In this document: positions 22,901 through 33,400 of the stretch, in pieces
Numbering within the stretch: the stretch's first letter is position 1
Layout of the letters: each line of letters opens with the position of its first letter
Assembly (NCBI RefSeq): GCF_002127325.2
Contig: NC_035437.2
Span: forward strand, 154,735,897 to 154,799,896
Length of the DNA stretch: 64,000 nt
Origin: Helianthus annuus
Taxonomy: Eukaryota > Streptophyta > Magnoliopsida > Asterales > Asteraceae
Direction of reading: 5' to 3'
Translations under genes and position numbers: made by a program
Notes under the pieces: model-generated
Told to the model about the DNA's origin: nothing
Database searches by the model: none
Seen by the model: only the letters and a program-made list of their open reading frames with translations

Positions 22901-25394
22901 TGCGGTTCCAGAACCCATTGTTACAGAACAAAACCCTAACAGAACGGCTGCTAATCGCAAACAGATCCATGAAAACGTAACGGAGAAGTCTGCGATTTCT
23001 GAATTAGAATCCTTGTGTGAAAGCATGAGTTCTAAGGAACTGAAATGGCACGTAGCTGCAAATTTATCCGAAATGATTAATCTTCGCAAGGAAATTGCAA
23101 AGACACTGAAGCTCGCTAAAGATCCTGCAAAACTAGTTCTAAACAGCATTGGCTCGTTTTATGTACAGGACCGTAAAAAATTCTTGCAGAAAAAGCAAGA
23201 TTTAGGAAGGAAGGCTGCGGTTTTGATTTTGGAGTGGTTTGGGATGATCAGCGGTGACGGCGTTGAGATTGCGAAAAGTGACGAGGAATTCGCAGCACAA
23301 GCTGCTGTTGAGTGGAGAAACCGGATGATCAAAGAAGGTGGTTTTGGAAAAACGGACGAGGTTGATGCCAGGGGTTTACTTCTGCTTATCAGTGGATTTG
23401 GGATTCAAGATCATGTTTTCGAGATTCGGGATATTGTGGATTTGATTCGAGCTAGTAATGTGAAGGAAATTTCCACTGCGCTTCGTCGTTCAATTTTTCT
23501 TGTCCCGAAAATTCCAGGTTTGTTGCTTTCTTATGTCGATTTCTTATATATTAAAACTTCGATAAATGTATACCTCAGAACCAGATAAAATATTCGTCCA
23601 ATGAGGTTATTTATTCATCGATAACGATAACAATGGTAATCCCAGGCTGGAAAAAAATGTTCATTTGGGAGGTTATTCGTTTATCGTGGTTATACTGAAG
23701 TTGACGTTTAATGTGTGTGATTAAACAAATATATATATAGTGAAAGGTTAAAATACAAAAGGCTCTTAACGTGCGGCAGTATGCGACCACCAATATAACG
23801 TGTGCAGTTATGCAAATAACGTGTGTAATTAGGGTTAACCCAACCCATGCGTAATTATGCAAATAACGTGCGTAATCAGGGTTTATAACGTGCGCAATTA
23901 TGCAAAGTTAATTACTATTGTGCCACCGCGTTCAATTAAAGGCCTAGATTCAGATGTGCGGTTGAGATGCTCGCATACTCGTCGCACAATAAGATGGTCG
24001 TGTACGTTAACCGGCCTATATATATGTATAGACTTGATCAGTTTTTTGCTGTTCCAGATTTTTTTTGACCCTTAATGTATTCATTTTTTTGTTGAATTCA
24101 TGAGCTAAACTATTTTATGCTGAATTATACTTGTTTCAGAGGTAATTGATTTGATGGTGAAGAATAATCTGGAAATTGAAGCTGCTGATATTGCCTATAC
24201 TTTCGGGTTGGAGGACAAGTGTCGTCCTCTGAGCATACTGGCGACATTTTTGCGCAATCGCATTAGAAATATTTCAAGCAGTTCTTTTTTTCACATGGTA
24301 ACCAATACCCTCTCTTCCTTTGTAGTGTGTTAATAGTAATATAGCTTTTTAAGTAGAGTAAATTACGTTTTTGGCCCCTGTGGTTATATCACTTTTACTA
24401 TATTAGCCCAAAATAAGAATTTTTAACATATCTGCCCCCATGGTCTCTATAACTAACCATTTTGGCCCCTAAGTCTAACCATTTTAGCCCCCATGGTCTC
24501 TATAACTAACCACCATTTTGGCCCCCATGATCTCTAGATTTAGGGGCCAAAATGGTTAGTTATAGAGACCATGGGGGCAGATATGTTAAAAATTCTTATT
24601 TTGGGCTAATATAGTAAAAATGATATAACCACAGGGGCCAAAAACGTAATTTACTCTTTTAAGTAAGATGTTCTGAAATCGGTGTTTGTGATTTTTTTTT
24701 TAAGTTTCAGTTGGAGGAAATGAAGCAGCAGTTATTTGATCTGAAATCTGTAAAACAATGTCTGGAATCTCACAACATTGATCCTTCAGTGCCTTTTCCC
24801 GACTTCCAAATCAATGAAAAAATACAAAATCTCGAGAAAGAACTAAACGAAGAAAAACCAATCCAAAAGAGGAAGTCTTTAGACGGCCCAATTTATCAGG
24901 AAGCAAAACGTGCTTGTTCTGGCCACGAGAACATGCCACACCACCAGAGTCCCGTTGATCATTATGGCATGAATCGGTATCATCAGTCAACACAGCTGAG
25001 CACTAGCTACTTTGACCCTTGCCGAGACCTTCATAATAGTTACATCAGTAACTATACCCCTTCATCTGTATATAATTCACCCGCAATGCATGAAACTATA
25101 ACCAGCACCGTGCCCAATGGTCCAGCCGTCGGTAGTTTCATTGGTTCCAATGGCCATATACACCATTCGGCTAATGTTAAACCTTACGGTCGGCATGAGC
25201 CATATGTTCAGCATTATTCAAGACATGGTCAAACATATGATTCACAACCTTATGGTAGAGGTAGACCGTGGGAGTGGGGCCCGCCAGAACCGTTTCCACC
25301 ATCTAATCCATTGGGTGGCTTTCCAAGAAGGCGGGGCCCAACCTCGGATCTCTACAGTGATGCTGATAAAATTGCAATGAAATACTTAAGGTAG
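16952..25394 (+). CDS. FRIGIDA-like protein with three Frigida domains
   Basis: Seven exons are proposed: 16952-18809, 19209-19366, 19883-21182, 21602-21759, 22308-23517, 24140-24297 and 24711-25394. Every intron is GT-AG and the joined frame is 1,841 codons. Frigida (FRI/FRL superfamily) domains lie at about residues 454-672, 932-1158 and 1387-1614. Each has LREEI/LRKEI, LKLAKDP, MI(R/K)EGGFG, ARGLLLLISGFGIQD, PKIP and MVKNNLEIEA. Residues 1-100 form the single N-terminal FRL start. A basic KRRKTGKRKK stretch near 430-450 could be a nuclear signal. Residues 1615-1841 carry the usual coil (LKSVKQCLESHN) and a Tyr/His/Gly-rich tail ending near GPPEPFPP. FRI-type proteins are nuclear scaffolds; FRI itself activates the floral repressor FLC. 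Ordinary FRLs have one domain in roughly 500-700 residues. Three separate genes are unlikely because modules 2 and 3 lack start regions and module 1 and 2 lack tails. Confidence 0.85.
17385..17895 (+). repeat. 243-bp in-frame repeat in FRIGIDA-like exon 1
   Basis: GTTGATCAAGCGATAAATGA recurs with an 81-codon (243-bp) period at 17501 and 17744, and the flanking sequence repeats as well. The encoded acidic linker contains many EEIDVLKK- and VVDVSKN-like units of about 11-12 residues. The period is a multiple of three, so copy-number changes keep the frame. Confidence 0.8.
19883..24710 (+). repeat. Tandem exon-intron modules of the FRIGIDA-like gene
   Basis: Homologous exon starts TTGGAGGCAATGAAG (19883 and 22308) and TTGGAGGAAATGAAG (24711) are spaced 2,425 and 2,403 bp apart. 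The short exons at 19209, 21602 and 24140 are all exactly 158 bp. Long exons run phase 0 to 1 and short exons phase 1 to 0, so any number of modules is translatable. Introns of modules 1 and 2 remain alignable (for example ATGATAATGAATCTAGG), whereas those of module 3 do not. This suggests module 3 is the older branch or was altered by insertions. Confidence 0.85.
24356..24656. mobile_element. 301-bp fold-back MITE in the last FRIGIDA-like intron
   Basis: A perfect 9-bp duplication TTTTAAGTA (24347-24355 and 24657-24665) flanks an almost fully palindromic element starting GAGTAAATTACGTTTTTGG. The arms return around 24530. The 9-bp duplication and GAGTAAATT terminus match the Mutator-type family at 3322. 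It accounts for most of the 413-bp intron and is absent from the equivalent introns of modules 1 and 2. Confidence 0.85.
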
Positions 25395-26137
25395 TAGTGG
25401 TGCATAATGTTCGGTCTTACTTTACCTGAATTAGGGTTAACTTAATGCATGCCTATAGGTCGTTGTGCTTTGATACAACAGTTTTTGTAACTCTCCTCTC
25501 TTTGGTACACATGCTGTTATCAGAAGTAGTGGCAGTTTTTTTACAAAATGATAATGTTTCTTAATTTATAGATATTTTATTAACTAGGCTCATTATTTAA
25601 GTAAGATGTTACTAAGCAAGGTTTGATGCTAAAATTAACGAGACATATATACTCACTTAAACTTGCAAAAATTATATCTCAAGTCATGAAGAGCATTGTA
25701 TATTTATATACTAAAAACTTGTGTTTTGAAAACATATGATATTACATTATTACTACACGATATATGATACCACGGTAATACTCAAATGGCTTAGTAACAT
25801 ATGATTTTATTCAACGGCCTTGAACCTGAGCCAAATCGGTTGTATCGAGCCCCAAAGGTCTTGATTACAATCTTCTAATCAAAACAAAGTCTAAGAACCA
25901 ATAAACCTTTATATAACCATTAAAAGGGGTAAACTAGGAAATTGAAATTTTAAGTGGATTTAAAAGATTTTATAATATCTTCTCCTCCAGTCTCCATCTT
26001 AGTTGTCAGGGTATGGTCAGGCCGGGCCAAATGGTTTCAAGCGTAAACGGTTATAAATCATCCATATGTATCACATTTAAAGCAATAAATACAAGCGCAT
26101 CATGTAATTAATATGATTTCCTACTTTACAAAGGGTA
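25395..26137 (+). other. 3' flank of the FRIGIDA-like gene
   Basis: T-rich sequence that probably holds the 3' UTR (to about 25600) and then AT-rich intergenic DNA. No gene, RNA or complete repeat could be recognised. Confidence 0.5.
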
Positions 26138-26140
26138 TTA

Positions 26141-26967
26141 GAGCATCCACAATAATACATTTTTCCGTGTTGTTTTTACTCATTTTTCCACATCATCCAT
26201 TTTTTCTTATTGTGGACCTTGTTTTTGTACCTCATTTTTTAGATACGTTTGTCTGCAAAAACGACTAAAAACAACAAAATGGTGGGACCCATGTACTTTT
26301 AATATATATAATATAGAGAGAGAGAATAAGTGTGTAAATGTGTGGTTAAAAATTAAAAAAGGTGGTGATGATGTGGTAATATTTTTAAGTGTTTTTGTGT
26401 TTTCTTATTGGGTGGGTTTTTGATATTTTTGAAGGGTGAATGTTTTTCTGATGTGTCAGCTGACTGAACATGTTTTTAGGTGTTTTTAATGGGCCTTAGA
26501 CCGCCCGTAGTGGGGCGTTTTTTTTTTTAAAAAAATTGCAAAATAACGCCATATAACGCCCAAACCCCCATTACACGGGGCGTTTTGGGACGTGATTTTT
26601 GAAAAAAAAAACGTTTTGGCGTTTTAATTAAAACGCTATGCACATATGGTCTTAACCAATCAGTTTTGAGCATTCCCTGACAACTTTTGACAACCTCACT
26701 TTTGTTTTAAATGCCCTGACAACATGCATTTGTTGTTTGTTGACTAGCCAATGGAGTAATGACAACATGCACAGGACCCGAAAGCATACACATGACCATT
26801 TTGTTTTTTTTTTTCTAATTGGAAGGGGCGTTATTGGCATAATGCCCCACTACGCCACTTTTGCTATAATGCCTCAACGCTGACTAGGATGCCACGTGTC
26901 GGATAATGCCCCATGGTAGAAGCATTATGTTTGTTCACCACTACACATGATCTTATTGTGGATGCTC
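26141..26967. mobile_element. Tourist-like MITE (outer)
   Basis: The ends GAGCATCCACAATAAT and, on the reverse complement of the right side, GAGCATCCACAATAAG are flanked by TTA (26138-26140 and 26968-26970). TTA duplications and this terminus fit a PIF/Harbinger-derived MITE. It is interrupted by a second element of the same class. Confidence 0.75.
26499..26952. mobile_element. Tourist-like MITE nested in the outer MITE
   Basis: The left end GACCGCCCGTAGTGG and the reverse complement of the right end GATCATGTGTAGTGG are flanked by TTA duplications (26496-26498 and 26953-26955). The interior alternates GGGGCGTTTT, ATAACGCC and ATAATGCCCC motifs. It is 454 bp and non-coding. Confidence 0.7.
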
Positions 26968-27019
26968 TTATAGTTATTTGACTATTGTCATAAATCAAAA
27001 AAGTCCTGTTCTCTCTCCT

Positions 27020-27560
27020 CTTTAATACAATTCACATTTTTTTTTTTATAAAAAACAAATTCTTTATAGGTTTTTACAAAACATTTTTAACTTTTTTTAC
27101 GACCCGGTTTTGAAATTTTTTTATAAAAAAACAAATTCTTTATAGGTTTTTACAAAGCATTTTTAACTTTTTTTACGCCCCGTTTTTTCGCGCCGTTTTT
27201 TACGCCCCTTTTTACGCCCCGTTTTTACACCAAAATTTTTTTAACGAAAAACATTTTTAAACTTTTTTACGCCAAATTTTTTTTACGAAAAAACATTTTT
27301 TTACGCCAAAATTATTTTTTACGTCAAACAGTTTTTTACGCCAGAGACTTTTTTTACAAAAAACTTTTTTTTACGAAACAGTTTTTTTTTTTTTTACAAA
27401 AAAACATTTTTTTGCGAAAAACTTTCTTTTACGAAAGATTTTTTTTTTTTACGAAAAACTTTTTTTTACGAAAAAACTTTTCTTTACGGAAAACTTTTTT
27501 TACGAAACACTTTTTTTTTGCGAAAACCTTTTCTTTAAGGAAACCTTTTTTACGGCAAAA
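27020..27560. repeat. T-rich low-complexity tract punctuated by ACG
   Basis: Runs of 4-12 T alternate with ACGAAAAAC, ACGCCCC and ACGAAACA blocks at irregular spacing of 15-25 bp. The two halves near 27050 and 27120 share ACAAATTCTTTATAGGTTTT, so a local duplication is included. Open frames here are artefacts. Confidence 0.7.
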
Positions 27561-27755
27561 AAAATCGCGACTAAACCAAAGTCACGACTCATATATGTCT
27601 CAGATAAGTTTATACTTATCATCATCCCGATAAAATATAAAAAAACTAACAACAAAAATCAAAAACCATGTGTGGATCTTAAAAAAACAAGGGTTTGGCT
27701 AAAAATTTTCCGGGAATCATGGCTACAAAGTGGTATTGCAGGTCAAAAACCTACC

Positions 27756-28605
27756 TGATGAAACAATGGTTAACCGGGCAGGGTTAACTCACTGGTCTCG
27801 TCAAGAAGGGTTAATCCCTTCCTCTCGAGGATCGCTGGCTGGATCACCGGTGGTTGATCTCCTGCACAAGGAAACAAGCCGTGACTCGTAACAAGGAGGA
27901 TGGGGTGGGGGGTGCTCCTTGTTACCACTCTCCGGCGTGAGAATCAGTAGTTTGCTTGGGAAGCAAAGTAAGATAGTCGTAGTAGTGAGAGAGTTGTGAG
28001 AAGATACCTCAAACCTGGTTTGGGGTTGGTATTTATAGCCGAGGAGTGGAGGAGGATGATGATGGATGGACTGACGACGTGCTGCCCCTTTTCAGGTGTG
28101 TCAGGCTCGTCGGTTATGGAGGTTACGCCACGTCAGTCCATTGCTTACGTAGCTCTGACAGGTAACTGTCATTGGTGCCACTTGCACTGTGGTGTAAGTA
28201 CCACTTGCTTGAGTACATAGGATGCGGTGCAAGCCACATCGCTATGTGCGGTAACCTCTGAAGTTACCGCGTCTCCTACTTGTGATCAAGGAATACGCGA
28301 GATGCGGTGCTAGCCGCATCGTCGTCTTGCCTGCATTGATAGAAGTGTTCACTGGACGCGGTGCGATGCCGCGTCGCTGTGAATACTTCCGTTTTCGTAC
28401 ACCAGATGTGATGCTATGTCGCATCACTCTACCGTTCTCCTGTTCCATGTAAGTTCTCCTTTGTTACTAGATAGATTGGATTCAACCCTTGTGTCGATGC
28501 GTTCCCGCATGGGCACAAGTGGGTTGTTAGCTAGTGGGGGTTTTGATAAGGGTAATGGTCACTCGCGGTCGATGCTGACGCGAGATCTAGGACCATACCC
28601 CTTCA
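27756..28605 (-). repeat. 3' LTR of the Tat-type element
   Basis: On the minus strand it starts TGAAGGGGTATGG and ends TTGTTTCATCA. A minus-strand TATA (CTATAAAT) lies at about 28031-28038. It differs from the other LTR at 28236 and 28589; both look like cytosine deamination (one CpG, one CHG context). U3 contains four imperfect palindromes of 20-21 bp, beginning at 28221, 28301, 28355 and 28405. Confidence 0.92.
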
Positions 28606-28618
28606 AGTCCCCCCAGTC
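28606..28618 (-). other. Polypurine tract of the Tat-type element
   Basis: Read on the minus strand, GACTGGGGGGACT directly abuts the 3' LTR, the expected site for plus-strand DNA priming. It also fixes the element's orientation. Confidence 0.75.
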
Positions 28619-30260
28619 TAGTGTTGCTGCCACATACAAGGTGTATGTGGGAGGAGTACTGGACTATGGTGTTTGGAAGGTAGTTTGGAGTCTGGAGAAG
28701 ATCCTAGACCATGTGTGGTCTTTTCTGTATGTAAATGAAGCTGGAGGTCCGGAAGGGTCATCTGACGCCTCTTCCGTATCGGTGAAGGAATCTCGTCTGA
28801 TGCGAGATTCTCAGCCGATTTATGTCACCAGGTGGTCAGCCACCTGTTGTTGTGTCGAAGGTCTCTTGGAGATCTTGTTAGTAATGCTGCACAAACTTCG
28901 AACCAACCTCTGAGATGGTGGTTCGAAGGTATGTGGAGGTTTCCCATCCTTTAAAGGTGGGTTTTTCTTCAGACCAATTGTTGAATTGGTGCATGAAGAA
29001 GAAAAGAAACTTTTGGACCAATCTTTGAGACTGGGACCAAAAGTTGCTGATGCTTGCAAGTGCTTTGCTCGAGCTCTATGTTCAGCATCGAGTTATGAGA
29101 CGACGATCCCTTTTTTGTGGGGTGTTCGTGTTTATTGTCATAGCTCTCTAGTAACCGCATGTTCTTTGCGGTTACCTCGTTGCGTCATTGTTGGCCATGT
29201 TTGGTCGAACAATGTATATTCATACTATGGGTAAATAAACATGGTCATAGGCAAGGGTATGCCCACCATTGTTTATTCTATGCGGCCCATTATCGGGTTA
29301 ACAAAGTCATAAGCAGACTTGTTACCGCTGTTCGGACGCTTGTTGTTCGACGAGAGTTTATTTAGAGCGCTGTTCTGCGTTCGTTTTGGAGCCACTTACC
29401 TTCCCGCTCCAATACCGAGTTTGCCATGCAGTAGCATTGTTCGGTGATGTGGAGTGAGCTTGGCTCTTCCGTAGCAACCACTCTGCGGAAGCTATGGTTA
29501 TGTCCGTAGCTCCTCGTGAGTGTCTGTGGTTTTGTATTACCACATTTGCTCGAAGTGGGTGTGGGTCGGATGTAGCTCTTGAAGGTTCAGGAGACAGGGT
29601 TGCTGATGTGCGTTCGCGTGCATACCCTTCCTTCCTTTCGTTAAAGAAGGTGTTCATGTACCCTCTGCGGTTGTGAACCGGGCAGGAGGGATTTGAAGCT
29701 TGAAGAGAATGAAGGCAATGCAGTTCCCCTGTGTCTGAGATGCGGTTCAGTCCAACGGCCAGCGCTGGTTCTGAGCATCTGACACACCTGAACGGGCGCG
29801 TGTGTGGCAAGGCCGCATATTCCACGTGTGCTCGTGGGTAGTGCGGATAGGTATTATACCCCCTTATAGTGTAGAGATATATGTTTTTACCTATTTTTAG
29901 GGGTATGTTAAAAAACGACATGCGGTATGGGTTATGGTGCGGTATACCAGAGAAACCGCATGCCGCTTATAATTGGATAATGTAGTCGCTTTTTGTTGCA
30001 TACGTGGCTGGACGCACGTGTGAGTTGGTGGAAGTTGGTGAGATCTTCCTGGCATGTGCTGAAATGAAAGGACGTTTACACTGCCCGAGGCATTAAATGC
30101 ACTGTAGCGAAGAGTGTAAACGTCGCTTTTGTCAGGCGCGTGGGCGGTCACGCGCGCGTGATAACCGTCAGCGGAAACGGCGCTCGACACGTGGTGTCCT
30201 ATGATTCGCTCTTTTTGAACGTGATCATTTGTTTTCTCCCTCCGCATTAATTGCGATGGG
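28619..30260. other. 3' internal region of the Tat-type element
   Basis: This is the non-coding spacer between the 3' LTR and the antisense ORF promoter. Open frames up to 187 codons occur in several phases but none shows a recognisable domain. Motifs such as GCGGTTAC and TGCGGT recall the LTR palindromes. Confidence 0.5.
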
Positions 30261-30269
30261 TATATAAGG
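30261..30269 (+). promoter_or_regulatory. TATA box driving the antisense ORF
   Basis: TATATAAGG lies 167 bp upstream of the ATG at 30428, in a GC-richer region with CACGTG-like and CGCGCG motifs upstream (30126-30195). It is well placed for a plus-strand transcript independent of the LTR, which is transcribed the other way. Confidence 0.55.
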
Positions 30270-30427
30270 GGAAACCGTTCGTGGTTTCCCCTCACTTGTT
30301 CGAAAATTCAAAAAATTTGCCGTTTGAGAGAGAAACTGTTATCTGTCTTCTCCGACTATTTTTTCTGAAATTCCGGTGAGGTTGCTGGTGTTTCCGTTCA
30401 CCATATTTTGTTTCTTGAATATTTTTG

Positions 30428-33400
30428 ATGGCTGAACCATCGAATCCACACAATGTGGAGGGTGAAAACCCTGAACAGCCGGTAATGGCTGAAGAAGAAG
30501 ACGAGGGGGCTGCCGGTGTTGGTTTACCGGCGTTAAGGTGGACCAAGAAGTCTTTTGACAATCTTATGCTTACTGTCCAAATGCCCCCTGAATATGGGGC
30601 TCAATATCCATCGGAGGGTGATACTGGTGCCGACGCTCCGGCCGGTTATGTGACCATGTGGGCCGACTTTTTTGGTGACTGTAATCTCCGGTTACCGTTG
30701 ACGGTGTTTGTCGTGGATGTCTTGGAGTGGTACAAGGTCCACATTTCTCAAGTGAGTCCGTTTGGTATGATTCGGATTCGAAATTTTGAGTTCACCTTCC
30801 GTGCTCTTGGTATAGAGCCTACCGTCGGAGATTTCCGACGGTTCTATCAGATGACAGTGTCCATGGGGTTCTTTTCTTTCCGTCAACGAGACGGTACCCC
30901 CAAGCTGATGACTCCCCCCAAGGGGATGACGATGTGGAAGAAGAAATTCTTCTACATCAAAGCTGCTGCCATTGTTGCAGATATGACGTTTCGGAATGTG
31001 ACCGAGACGATCATCGCGGAGACCATTGCGGTCCCTAGCACGAAGTCAGTGGAATGGTTTCCTCAGTTGCAGACCATTGAGACCGTGAAGCTGACCAATA
31101 CGCAACTATGGCTGTTGCGTATGATGCTGAGGAGGAGCAAGAACTCGAAACCCGTGGTGCGGGAGAAGAGCGGTGGTACGTACTTTTTATCTGTTTACGT
31201 TCCTTATTTTTGTGTGCGTTACTGATATTTGTGTTTGCTATCAGAAAATGCTCCTGCATGGAGGATGTTTGCCCCGGATTTCCTGGGTACGGTTGAGACC
31301 GTGGTTTGTGCGGATGGTGAAGAGGATCACAATACTATCATCCGTAGTAACTTCCGGGTGCCTACTGAGGCTGCACTGGCAGTTGAGTTGCCGTCAGGCA
31401 AAGGTATAATATCCAAGCTTTGTCACTTGTGTTGATAATGTTGGTTTATTGACGTATTGATTCCATGCAGGTGATCTTGGGGCCTTGGGGGACCCTGAAG
31501 CGAAAGGTGTGCCAAAGAGGCAAACTGTGAAGGGCGTGCGCTTTCGCCAAAAGAAGATAAAGGAGGTCACTACTGTGCCTCATCTGGTGCCGCAGGCAGC
31601 AGGTATCTCTCACTCCTCTTTTCGTCGACACAAGGATTATGTGATAGTATCTGATACCCTTGAGGGTTTGGGTACAGCCGCGGAGTCACGTTCTGGTGCT
31701 GCGAAGAAACAGGCAGAAGAGGCGGCCGCGGGAGGGACAGCTGCGGGTCCCCCTGTGATTGGTGAGAAGAGGAGGCCAGAGCAGAAAGCTGCTGGTGGTG
31801 TTGAAACCAAACGTCGGAGACTAGTAACCAAAAGGTCTGCTCCGACGCAGAAAAAAACCTGCGGTTGTCGTTGGTAAGTGTAGGCTATCTAGTCTTAACT
31901 GTTGTGTAACTAGTTTTGATAGCTATTTGACTTTTTTGCAGAGCCTCAAGATGAAGATTTGTCTATCTTCGATGCTCCGGAGTCCCCCCCGCGTGCCACG
32001 GGTGCGGGTGCAACGGAGGTGCCGTCGACACCTCCCGTCAAGGTGGTACCTGAGTCAACCGTGCAGAAGGAGGGTACCGCAGAGAATGCTGCGGCCCAGA
32101 TATTTGATACTGTCGACTCGTCCAACAATCTGATCTCTCCCAATGAGGGAGACGATTTGAGTGTGCGGTTCACTGCTACTGGGAAGCAACATTTTGATGC
32201 TGAACCGCAAAAAACTGGCGCTGAAGCGCGGCAGCATGATGCTGGGCCGCAGAAGTCTTCGGTTGATAAGGGTACCAGCTCGTCTGCCAGTGGTGCGGGG
32301 TATGACGGGCCTCCAATTCAGCCTGGGGAGTCTGAATTGGAGTATTACTACCGCACTTATTCCCCGGGTCGCAGTATGGTGTATCACCGACCCCCCTGGA
32401 CTGTTATGCAGGGGGATGATATTTCGAATGATCCTGCGGCCTGTAAGGAGATTTTGGGTGGTCTGGGGACCCCCTTTGAAGTTGAGCGCGCCCGTGCCGC
32501 ACCTCGAGAGTTGCGTATAAACCAGCTCTCAACAATGTTGGTAGGGACTTCCATTGTGGCGAATGCCATTTTGGAAGACTATAAAGTGCTGGGTCGGCGC
32601 GAGGAAGATGCTGCTCGTATGCGGGCAGAAGCGGAAAAGCTGGTCCAGGCTGCCCGTGCGGGTGCGGAGCAGCTGGAGAAAGACAAAGCTGCTTTTGAGA
32701 AGCAGAAGCAGACTGCTGAGTGGGCTGCCACTGCCCAGCTGAAACAGGTGCGTACCCTTGCTAAACTCCTTGCTGATGAGCGCAAGAGTTGGAACGAAAA
32801 GTTGTCCAATGAGCGCAAGAAATGGAATGAATCTTGGGCTAAGCAGAATAACGTTCTGTTTCATACTCGGCAGGAGTTGGCGAATGTCAAGGCGGCAAAT
32901 GTTGCCTTGGGCAGCGAGAAAGCTGCGGCGGAGGCCATATCGGTTAAAGCGCTGCAGGAGAAGGCCGACGCCTTGAAGGCGCTTGAAGAGGCCAAAGAAG
33001 CCGGGGCTCGTGCCTCAAAGGCCCTTGAAGAGGCCGCGGAGAAGGAGAGCCGTTCTTCCAAGGCTCTGGAAGAGGCGAATGCGGAGCGCATTCGTTTGGG
33101 CAAAGTTGTTGAAAGCCTGCAGGTACGTTTCGTTACCTCTGTTGTATATTTCCTTTATTGTTTTGAAAATATTTATCGAGTGTACTGTTTGCTGTTCTTG
33201 TAACAGGCTGAGGTTCAGGCCCGGGAGGTCGCGGTTACGGACCTTACTGCCCGCGTGTCTGCTGCGGAGAAGCGGGCGGACGCTGCTGCTGAGCCCAAGG
33301 ATGCCTTGGTGTCCTCTTTTAACCAACTGGAAGCTGACCGTGAGTGGTTGCGGACTCACGGCATCGCGCGTGTAAGTATCCATTGTCTTTACATTGGCTT

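Noticed and set aside
19862..23588. Modules 2 and 3 as separate FRIGIDA-like genes
   Set aside because: Neither has an N-terminal FRL start, a promoter-like region or a tail exon of its own; both begin at splice acceptors in phase 0.
27412..27633. Phe-rich 73-residue ORF
   Set aside because: Translation of the T-rich low-complexity tract.
28416..29921. Hypothetical genes in the Tat-type 3' region
   Set aside because: Several overlapping frames on both strands; none has a domain, splice support or a TATA box.
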